From Chondrosia reniformis (Eukaryota > Porifera > Demospongiae > Chondrillida > Chondrillidae): 64,000 bases of DNA. The DNA lies in NCBI GenBank assembly GCA_947172415.1, contig OX359195.1, positions 3,757,501 through 3,821,500 on the forward strand, written 5' to 3'. The stretch's first letter is position 1, and every line of letters begins with the position of its first letter. Of the stretch, positions 1 through 8,879 are shown piece after piece. The notes beneath the pieces were generated by a model. It saw nothing but the letters and a program-made list of their open reading frames with translations. It did not search any database and was not told the origin of the DNA. A program made the translations under genes and the position numbers.

Positions 1-74
1 GAACGATGGTGTTACGGATGACATCCTCTGGATACAAGGTACGAGGATGCCCTGGTTCAATACCAGGTTGGGTC
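1..74 (+). other. tRNA-like module of satellite A, first copy
   Basis: The module has the layout of a degenerate tRNA. A T-arm at 51-67 has a perfect 5-bp stem and 7-nt loop (CCTGG-TTCAATA-CCAGG), and the loop carries the TTCRA core. The B-box GGTTCAATACC sits at 54-64. A D-arm-like hairpin has stem GTGT/ACAT and an 8-nt loop containing GG. An A-box-like TGGTGTTACGG lies about 36 bp upstream of the B-box. The 3' acceptor strand TTGGGTC at 68-74 pairs with the consensus 5' end GACC, though this copy begins GAAC. The anticodon arm is degenerate and there is no CCA. A tRNA-derived SINE head is the best reading; a functional tRNA is unlikely. Confidence 0.6.
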
Positions 75-253
75 CTGAAAAAAGAAATAAAAGCATACAT
101 CTTATATATGTATTATATATCTTATATGTAATATATATTGTATATTTCTTATATGCATATTATATATCTTTTATATTGCATATATATGTAGAGTCACAAG
201 TGAGTGGTATATAAATAGGACTTCATTTACAAGACATATAATGGAACCCACGT

Positions 254-327
254 GACCGATGGTCTTACGGATGACATCGTCTGGAGACAAGGTACGAGGA
301 TGCCCTGGTTCAATACCAGGTTGGGTC
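254..327 (+). other. tRNA-like module of satellite A, second copy
   Basis: Same module 253 bp downstream of the first. GACCGAT at 254-260 faces TTGGGTC at 321-327, with the terminal GACC/GGTC four pairs intact. The T-arm at 304-320 is perfect. It shows that the module, and not only the AT-rich part, is the repeated unit. Confidence 0.6.
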
Positions 328-963
328 CTGAAAAAAGAAAAAAAGCATACATCTTATATATATAATATATATCTTATATGTAAAATATATTGTATATATC
401 TTATATGTATATTATATATCTTATATATTGCATATATATGTAGAGTCAAAAGTGAGTTGTATATAAATAGGACTTCATTTACAACATATATTGGGTGACC
501 CACGTGACCCATGGTGTTACGGATGACATCGTCTGGATACAAGGTATGAGGATACCCTGGTTCAATACCAGGTTGGGTCCTGAAAAAAGAAAAAAAGCAC
601 ACATCTTATATATGTATTATATATCTTATATATAATATATATTGTATATATCATATATGCATATTATATATCTTATATATTGCATATATATGTATAGTCA
701 AAAGTGAGTGGTATATAAGTAGGACTTCATTTACAACATATATTGTGGAACCTACGTGACCGATGGTGTTACAGAAGATATCTTCTGGATACAAGGTACT
801 CGGATGCCCTGGTTCAATACAGGGTTGGGTCCTAAAAAGAGAAAAAAAGGCATACATCTTATATATGTATTATATATCATATATGTAATACATGTTGTAT
901 ATATCTTATATGTATATTGCATATCTTATATATTGCATATATATGTAGAGTCAAAAGCGAGTA

Positions 964-985
964 CAGTAGAACCTCGGTTATCCGA
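964..985 (+). repeat. Left terminal inverted repeat of the pogo-like element
   Basis: A 22-bp terminal repeat starting CAGTAGAACCTCGG, perfectly inverted at 1,298-1,319. With one indel the similarity extends further inward (CCGAACCTCAAT against CCGACCTCAAT). Confidence 0.9.
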
Positions 986-1069
986 ACCTCAATTAACTGG
1001 CTGCTACTGGATTGTCCGGACTCGAAGGTCGCATAATCTTATTAACGCCCATCGTTTTTTTGCGAAGTA

Positions 1070-1240
1070 ATGGCTAGTTCGAGTGGCTCCGCGAGGAAAA
1101 GGAAGCGCTTAGTTCTTCCCCTAGAGATGAAGATAGCTATACTGGAGCGACTGAAGGCTGGAGCAACCCAAGAGCAGCTTGCGAGGAGTACGGGATCAGA
1201 AGTTCGACCGCTGGCGATATCAAAATTACATATTTATTAG
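1070..1240 (+). pseudogene. Truncated, frameshifted pogo/Tigger transposase N-terminus (CENP-B-type HTH)
   Basis: The frame starts at ATG 1,070 and stops at TAG 1,238. After a short leader it has a basic KRKR patch at residues 10-13, then LPLEMKIAILERLKAG and ATQEQLA. This matches the first helices of the CENP-B N-terminal / Tigger DNA-binding domain (a pattern like KRKR-x-L-x-KL-x-II-x-LE-x-G). After residue 39 the expected continuation (EYG...SST..DIK) is found in another frame, which fits a single missing base near 1,185. Nothing downstream encodes the DDE catalytic domain, so no active transposase can be made. It lies wholly inside the 356-bp element. Confidence 0.75.
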
Positions 1241-1297
1241 GATGATTCACATATCCGGCCGTTTCATTTATCCGGCCATAGTTTGGTCCCATTGAGG

Positions 1298-1319
1298 TCG
1301 GATAACCGAGGTTCTACTG
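1298..1319 (-). repeat. Right terminal inverted repeat of the pogo-like element
   Basis: Exact reverse complement of the left 22-bp terminus, followed directly by the TA target duplication at 1,320-1,321. Confidence 0.9.
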
Positions 1320-3407
1320 TAGTATATAAATAGGACTTCATTTACAACATATATTGTGGAACCCACGTGACCGATGGTGTTACGGATGACATCGTCTGGA
1401 TACAAGGTACTCGGATACCCTGGTTCAATACCAGGTTGAGTTCAGAAAAAGGAAAAAAAAGCATACATCTTATATATCTTATATGTAATATATATTGTAT
1501 ATATCTTATGGGCATATTATATATCTTATATATTGCATATATATGTAGATTAAAAAGTGAGTGTTATATAAATAGGACTTCATTTACACCATATATTGGG
1601 TGACCCACGTGACCGATGGTGTAACGATGAAATCGTCTGGATACAAGGTACGAGGATGCCTGGTTCAATACCAGGTTGGGTCCTGAACAAAGAAAAAAAA
1701 CAAGCATCTTATATATGTATTATATATCTTATATGTAATATATATTGTATATATCTTATATGCATTTTATATATCTTATATATTGCATATATATGTAGAG
1801 TCAATAGTGAGTGGTATATAAATAGGACTTCATTTACAACATATATTGGGTGACCAACATGACCGATGGTGTTACGGAAGATATCTTCTGGATACAAGGT
1901 ACTCGGATGCCCTGGTTCAATACCAAGTTGGGTCCTGAAAAAAGGAAAAAAGGAATACATGTTATATACGTATTATATATCTTATATATAATATATGTTG
2001 TATATATCTTATGTGCATATTATATATCTTATATGCATATTATATATCTTATATATTGCATATATATGTAAAGTTAAAAGTGAGTGGTATATAAATAGGA
2101 CTTCATTTACAACATATATTGTGGAACCCATGTGACATATGGTGTTACAGATGACATCGTCTGGATACAAGGTACGAGGATGCCCTGGTTCAATACCAGG
2201 TTGGGTTCTGAAAAAAGAAATAAAAGCACAAACCTTATATATGTATTATATATCTTATATGTAATATATATTATATATCTCTTATATGCATATTGTATAT
2301 CTTATATATTGCATATATATGTAGATTCAAAATTGAGTGGTATATAAATAGGACTTCATTTACAACTTATATTGGGTGACCAACATGACCTATGGTGTTA
2401 CGGAAGATATCTTCTGGATACAAGGTACTCGGATGCCCTTGTTCACTACAGGGTTGGGTCCTGAAAAAAGAAAAAAAAGCATACATCTTATATATGTATT
2501 ATATATCTTATATGTAATATATATTGTATATATCTTATATGCATATTCTATATCTAATATATGGTGAATTTGTGTAGAGTCAAAAGTGAGTGGTATATAA
2601 ATAGGACTTCATTTACAACATATATTGTTGAACCCAAATGACCGATGGTGTTACGGATGACATCTTCTGGATACAAGGTACGAAAATGCCCTGGTTCAAT
2701 ACCAGGTTGGGTCCTGAAAAAAAAGCATACATCTTATATATGTATTATATATCTTATATGTAATATGCATTGTATATATCTTATATGCATATTATATATC
2801 TTATATATTGCATATATATATATATAGAGTCAAAAGTGAGTGGTATATAAATAGGACTTCATTTACGACATATATTGTTGAACCCACGTGACCTATGGTG
2901 CTACGGATGACATCGTCTGGATACAAGGTACGAAAATGCCCTGGTTCAATACCAGGTTGGGTCCTGAAAAAAGAAAAAAAGCATACATCTGATATATGTA
3001 TTATATATCTTATATGTAATATATATGATATATATTATATATTGCATATATATGTAGATTCAAAATTGAGTGGTATATAAATAGGACTTCATTTACAACT
3101 TATATTGGGTGACCAACATGACCTATGGTGTTACGGAAGATATATCTTCTGAATACAAGGTACTCGGATGCCCTGGTTCACTACCAGGTTGGGTCCTGAA
3201 AAAAGAAAGGAAAGCATACATCTTATATATGTATTATATATCTTATATGTAATATATATTGTATATATCTTATATGTAGTATATATTGTATATATCTTAT
3301 ATGCATATTATATATCTAATATATGGCGAATTTGTGTAGAGTCACAAGTGAGTGGTATATAAATAGGACTTCATTTACGACATATATTGTTGAACCCACA
3401 TGACCGA

Positions 3408-3418
3408 TGGTGTTACGG
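3408..3418 (+). promoter_or_regulatory. A-box-like element in the tRNA-like module
   Basis: TGGTGTTACGG fits the Pol III A-box TRGYNNARNNG except for T instead of A at the seventh position. It lies 36 bp before the B-box, within the normal tRNA-gene spacing. Some copies, such as that near 1,617, read GGTGTAACG and so carry the A. Confidence 0.5.
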
Positions 3419-3454
3419 ATGACATCGTCTGGATACAAGGTACGAGGATGCCCT

Positions 3455-3465
3455 GGTTCAATACC
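3455..3465 (+). promoter_or_regulatory. B-box in the tRNA-like module
   Basis: GGTTCAATACC matches the Pol III B-box GGTTCRANNCC at every constrained position. It is embedded in a perfect T-stem and loop (3,452-3,468) and recurs about every 250 bp through satellite A. Activity is not shown by sequence alone. Confidence 0.65.
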
Positions 3466-3608
3466 AGGTTGGGTCCTGAAAAAAGAAAAAAAAGCATACA
3501 TCTTATATATGTATTATATATCTTATATGTAATATACATTGTATATATCTTATATGCATACTATAAATCTTATATATTACATATATATATAGAGTCAAAA
3601 GTGAGTGG

Positions 3609-3620
3609 TATATAAATAGG
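3609..3620 (+). promoter_or_regulatory. TATA-like box of satellite A
   Basis: TATATAAATAGG matches TATAWAWR and is nearly invariant among monomers, unlike the adjacent AT-rich subrepeats. It begins about 44 bp upstream of the next tRNA-like module. It may be a promoter element or a by-product of AT-rich sequence under array homogenisation. Confidence 0.4.
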
Positions 3621-3649
3621 ACTTCATTTACAACATATATTGTGGAACC

Positions 3650-3655
3650 CACGTG
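3650..3655 (+). promoter_or_regulatory. CACGTG E-box at the module boundary
   Basis: CACGTG followed by AC, giving GGTCACGTGGG on the reverse strand, a strong bHLH (USF/Myc/MITF-type) site. It is present in many monomers; others have CATGTG, CAAGTG or CACGCG. Binding is inferred only. Confidence 0.4.
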
Positions 3656-4866
3656 ACCAATGGTGTTACAGATGATATCGTCTGGATACAAGGTACGAGG
3701 ATGCCCTGGTTCAATACCAGGTTGGGTTCTGAATAAAGAAATAAAAGCATACATCTTATAAATGTATTATATATCTTATATGTAATATATATTGTATATA
3801 TCTTATATGCATATTATATATCTTATATATTGCATATATATGAAGAGTCAAAATTGAGTGGTATATAAATAGGACTTCATTTACAAAATATATTGTGGAA
3901 CCCACGCGATCGATGGTGTTACGGATGACATCGTCTGGATACAAGGTACGAGGATGCCCTGGTTCAATACCAGGTTGGGTCCTGAAAAAAGAAAAGAAAG
4001 CATACATCTTATATATGTATTATATATCTTATATGTAATATATATTGTATATATCTTATATGTAGTATATATTGTATATATCTTATATGCATATTATATA
4101 TCTAATATATGGCGAATTTGTCAAGACGCAACCAGTTATTTAACGAGGGCATCCTCGTACCTTGTATCCAGACGATGTCATCCGTAACACCATCGGTGAC
4201 GTGGGTTCAACAATATATGTTGTAAATGAAGTCCTATTTATATACCACTCACTTTTGACTCTATATATATATACAATATATAAGATATATAATATGCATA
4301 TAAGATATATACAATACATATTACATATAAGATATATAATACATATATAAGATGTATGCTTTTTTCTTTTTTCAAAACACAACCAGTTATTGAACGAGGG
4401 CATCCTAGTACCTTGTATCCAGAAGATATCATCCGTTACACCATCGGTCACGTGGGTTCCACAATATATGTTGTAAATGAAGTCCTATTTATATACCACT
4501 CACTTTTGACTCTACATATATATGTAATATATAAGATATATAATATGCATATAAGATATATACAATATATATTATAGAATACATATATAAGATGTATGCT
4601 TTTTTTCTTTTCTCAGGAAGCAACCAGGTATTGAACCAGGGCATCCTCTTAACTTGTATACAGACGATGTCATCCGTAACACCATCTGTCATGTGGGTTC
4701 AACAATATATGTTGTAAATGAAGTCCTATTTATATACCACTCACTTTTGACTCTATATATACAATATATAAGATATATAATATGCATATAAGATATATAC
4801 AATACATATTACATATAAGATATATAATACATATATAAGATATGTGCTTTTATTTCTTTATTCAGA

Positions 4867-6142
4867 ACCCAACCTGGTATTGAACCAGGGCATCCTCGTA
4901 CCTTGTATCCAGACGATGTCATCCGTAACACCATCGATCGCGTGGGTTCCACAATATATTTTGTAAATGAAGTCCTATTTATATACCACTCAATTTTGAC
5001 TCTTCATATATATGCAATATATAAGATATATAATATGCATATAAGATATATACAATATATATTACATATAAGATATATAATACATTTATAAGATGTATGC
5101 TTTTATTTCTTTATTCAGAACCCAACCTGGTATTGAACCAGGGCATCCTCGTACCTTGTATCCAGACGATATCATCTGTAACACCATTGGTCACGTGGGT
5201 TCCACAATATATGTTGTAAATGAAGTCCTATTTATATACCACTCACTTTTGACTCTATATATATATGTAATATATAAGATTTATAGTATGCATATAAGAT
5301 ATATACAATGTATATTACATATAAGATATATAATACATATATAAGATGTATGCTTTTTTTTCTTTTTTCAGGACCCAACCTGGTATTGAACCAGGGCATC
5401 CTCGTACCTTGTATCCAGACGATGTCATCCGTAACACCATCGGTCATGTGGGTTCAACAATATATGTCGTAAATGAAGTCCTATTTATATACCACTCACT
5501 TTTGACTCTACACAAATTCGCCATATATTAGATATATAATATGCATATAAGATATATACAATATATACTACATATAAGATATATACAATATATATTACAT
5601 ATAAGATATATAATACATATATAAGATGTATGCTTTCTTTTCTTTTTTCAGGACCCAACCTGGTAGTGAACCAGGGCATCCGAGTACCTTGTATTCAGAA
5701 GATATATCTTCCGTAACACCATAGGTCATGTTGGTCACCCAATATAAGTTGTAAATGAAGTCCTATTTATATACCACTCAATTTTGAATCTACATATATA
5801 TGCAATATATAAGATATATAATATGCATATAAGAGATATATAATATATATTACATATAAGATATATAATACATATATCAGATGTATGCTTTTTTTCTTTT
5901 TTCAGGACCCAACCTGGTATTGAACCAGGGCATTTTCGTACCTTGTATCCAGACGATGTCATCCGTAGCACAATAGGTCACGTGGGTTCAACAATATATG
6001 TCGTAAATGAAGTCCTATTTATATACCACTCACTTTTGACTCTATATATATATATGCAATATATAAGATATATAATATGCATATAAGATATATACAATGC
6101 ATATTACATATAAGATATATAATACATATATAAGATGTATGC
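4867..6142 (-). repeat. Right arm of a 1.28-kb inverted duplication in satellite A
   Basis: Reverse-complement partner of 2,705-3,980. Near-identity over more than a kilobase exceeds what independent monomers show, so the arms come from an inverted duplication and not only from shared satellite ancestry. Exact ends need alignment. Confidence 0.8.
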
Positions 6143-8257
6143 TTTTTTTCATTTTTGAGGACCCAACCAGGTATTGAACCAGGTTATCCTAGTACCTTGT
6201 ATCCAGACCATGTCATCCGTAACACCATCGGTCACGTGGGTTCCACAATATCTGTTGTAAATGAAGTCCTATTTATATACCACTCACTTTTGACTCTACA
6301 TATATATGCAATATATAAGATATATAATATGCATACAAGATATATACAGTATATATTACATATAAGATATAAAATTCATATATAAGATGTATGCTATTTT
6401 TTCTTTTTTCAGGAGCCAACCTGGTATTGAACCAGAGCTTCCTAGTACCTTGTATCTAGAAGATATCATCCGTAACACCATCCGTCACGTGGGTTCCACA
6501 ATATATTTTGTAAATGAAGTCCTATTTATATACCACTCACTTTTGATTCTACATATAAATGCAATATATAAGATATATAATATGCATATAAGATGTAAAC
6601 AATATATATTACATATAAGATATATACAATATATATTACATATAAGATATATAATACATATATAAGATGTATGCTTTCTTTTCTTTTTTCAGGACCCAAC
6701 CTGGTAGTGAACCAGGGCATCCGAGTACCTTGTATTCAGAAGATATATCTTCCGTAACACCATAGGTCATGTTGGTCACCCAATATAAGTTGTAAATGAA
6801 GTCCTATTTATATACCACTCAATTTTGAATCTACATATATATGCAATATATAAGATATATAATATGCATATAAGAGATATATAATATATATTACATATAA
6901 GATATATAATACATATATCAGATGTATGCTTTTTTTCTTTTTTCAGGACCCAACCTGGTATTGAACCAGGGCATTTTCGTACCTTGTATCCAGACGATGT
7001 CATCCGTAGCACAATAGGTCACGTGGGTTCAACAATATATGTCGTAAATGAAGTCCTATTTATATACCACTCACTTTTGACTCTATATATATATATGCAA
7101 TATATAAGATATATAATATGCATATAAGATATATACAATGCATATTACATATAAGATATATAATACATATATAAGATGTATGCTTTTTTTCATTTTTGAG
7201 GACCCAACCAGGTATTGAACCAGGTTATCCTAGTACCTTGTATCCAGACCATGTCATCCGTAACACCATCGGTCACGTGGGTTCCACAATATCTGTTGTA
7301 AATGAAGTCCTATTTATATACCACTCACTTTTGACTCTACATATATATGCAATATATAAGATATATAATATGCATACAAGATATATACAGTATATATTAC
7401 ATATAAGATATAAAATTCATATATAAGATGTATGCTATTTTTTCTTTTTTCAGGAGCCAACCTGGTATTGAACCAGAGCTTCCTAGTACCTTGTATCTAG
7501 AAGATATCATCCGTAACACCATCCGTCACGTGGGTTCCACAATATATTTTGTAAATGAAGTCCTATTTATATACCACTCACTTTTGATTCTACATATATA
7601 TGCAATATATAAGATATATAATATGCATATAAGATGTAAACAATATATATTACATATAAGATATATAATATGCATATAAGATATATACAATATATATTAC
7701 ATATAAAATATAAAATGCATATATAAGATGTATGTTATTTTTTATTTTTTCCGAAATCAACCTGGTATTGAACAAGGGCTTCCTAGTACCTTGTATCCAG
7801 AAGATGTCATCCATAACACCATCGGTCACGTGGGTTCCACCATATATGTTGTAAATGAAGTCCTATTTATATACCACTCACTTTTGACTCTACATATATA
7901 TACAATATATAAGATATATAATATGCATATAAGATATATACAATATATATTACATATAAGATATGAAATGCTTATATAACATGTGTGCTATTTTTTCTTT
8001 TTTCACGACCCAACCTGATATTGAACCAGGGCTTCCTAGTACCTTGTATCCAGAAGATGTCATCCATAACACCATCGGTCACGTGGGTTCCACAATATAT
8101 GTTGCAAATGAACTCCTATTTATATACCACTCACTTTTGACTCTACATATATATGCAATATATAAGATATATAATATGCATATAAGATATATACAATATA
8201 TATTACATATAAGATATATAATACATATATAAGATGTATTCTTTTTTCTTTTTTCAG

Positions 8258-8331
8258 GACCCAACCTGGTATTGAACCAGGGCATCCTAGTACATGGTAT
8301 CCAAAAGATGTCATCCGTAACACTATCGTTC
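8258..8331 (-). other. tRNA-like module, minus-strand copy
   Basis: GACCCAA at 8,258-8,264 is the reverse complement of the 3' acceptor strand, the T-arm lies at 8,265-8,281 and the 5' end at 8,325-8,331 (here ATCGTTC for the usual ATCGGTC). The 74-bp length equals the plus-strand modules. Confidence 0.55.
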
Positions 8332-8842
8332 AAGTGGGTACCACAATATATATTGTAAGGGAAGTCCTATTTATATACCACTCACTTTTGACTCTACATA
8401 TATAAGCAATATATAAGATATATAATTTTATATATACCATATATATTACATATAAGATATATAATACATATATAAGATGTATGCTTTTTTTTTTCAGGAC
8501 CCGACCAGGTATTGAACCAGGGCATCATCGTACCTCATATCCAGAAGATGAAATCCGTAACACCATCGGTCACGTGGGTTCCACAATATATGTTGCAAAT
8601 GAACTCCTATTTATATACCACTCACTTTTGACTCTACATATATATGCAATATATAAGATATATAATATGCATATAAGATATATACAATATATATTACATA
8701 TCAGATATAAAATGAATATATAAGATGTGTGCTATTTTTCTTTTTTCAGGACCCAACCTGGTATTGAACCAGGGCTTCCTAGTACCTTGTATCCAGAAGA
8801 TGTCATCCGTAACACCATCGGTCACGTGGGTTCCACAATATA

Positions 8843-8879
8843 ATTCATTCACATTGTTATGTTTTAATTGTTAGGTCAG
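8843..8879. other. Short non-satellite spacer at an orientation switch (first copy)
   Basis: About 37 bp (ATTCATTCACATTGTTATG onward) with no counterpart in the monomer, separating left-pointing from right-pointing arrays. The same spacer occurs at 20,057-20,096, 11,214 bp away, with one visible base change (TTGTTAGG against TTGATAGG). Confidence 0.8.

Larger units (their letters stand above)
1..963 (+). repeat. Satellite A, 250-bp tRNA-like monomers, right-pointing (block 1a)
   Basis: About four tandem monomers of 250-253 bp; the first is cut by the window edge. Each monomer runs: a 74-bp tRNA-like module, an A-rich stretch (GAAAAAAGAAAA), about 120 bp of AT-rich subrepeats built on TATATCTTATATGTAATATA, the tract GAGTCAAAAGTGAGTGG, a TATATAAATAGG box, the tract ACTTCATTTACAAC, then a CACGTG E-box leading into the next module. 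Module starts at 1 and 254 give a 253-bp period. Short open frames crossing the block only read through the repeat on both strands and are not genes. The last monomer is interrupted by the transposon at 964. Confidence 0.95.
964..1319 (+). mobile_element. Pogo/Tigger-like Tc1/mariner-superfamily short element with TA target duplication
   Basis: A 356-bp element begins CAGTAGAACCTCGG and ends with its reverse complement. TA dinucleotides flank it at 962-963 and 1,320-1,321. Removing the element and one TA restores the satellite A tract (GCGAGTAGTATATAAATAGG against the usual GTGAGTGGTATATAAATAGG), so the insertion site is defined to the base. Inside is the start of a transposase-like helix-turn-helix frame at 1,070. 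CAG-starting termini, TA duplication and a CENP-B/jerky-type N-terminus are typical of pogo/Tigger elements. It is a deleted, non-autonomous copy. Confidence 0.88.
3402..3654 (+). repeat. Representative satellite A monomer (253 bp)
   Basis: Cited because it matches the apparent consensus and has an exact inverted counterpart. Module 3,402-3,475, A-rich run to about 3,491, AT-rich subrepeats to about 3,590, TATA-like box 3,609-3,620, E-box 3,650-3,655, and the next module at 3,655. No run of four T occurs on the plus strand in this monomer, whereas the minus strand has T6 to T8 from the A-rich run. Confidence 0.9.
2705..3980 (+). repeat. Left arm of a 1.28-kb inverted duplication in satellite A
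   Basis: Matches the reverse complement of 4,867-6,142 with a constant coordinate sum of 8,847. The module and flank at 3,395-3,485 are identical to the reverse complement of 5,362-5,452. The arms are separated by about 0.89 kb of other left-pointing monomers. The structure recurs in unit 2 at about 9.63-10.91 and 12.69-13.96 kb with coordinate sum 23,593. Confidence 0.8.
1320..4121 (+). repeat. Satellite A, right-pointing (block 1b)
   Basis: About eleven monomers with the same architecture as positions 1-963. From about 2,222 onward the sequence is the left part of a 6.9-kb unit that is repeated from about 9,150. The block ends abruptly inside a monomer at GGCGAATTTGT (4,112-4,121), where left-pointing monomers begin. 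The AT-rich part varies in number of a roughly 26-bp subrepeat, for example the extra TATATGTAGTATATATTG in the monomers at 3.25 and 4.05 kb. Confidence 0.95.
4122..8842 (-). repeat. Satellite A, left-pointing (block 2)
   Basis: About 19 monomers whose tRNA-like modules lie on the minus strand (CCTGG-TATTGAA-CCAGG on plus). It starts at CAAGACGCAACCAG, a diverged module end, and stops at CCACAATATA before non-satellite sequence. A 1,041-bp four-monomer segment is duplicated in tandem (about 5.6-6.7 and 6.7-7.7 kb), with matching sequences at offset 1,041. Confidence 0.95.
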
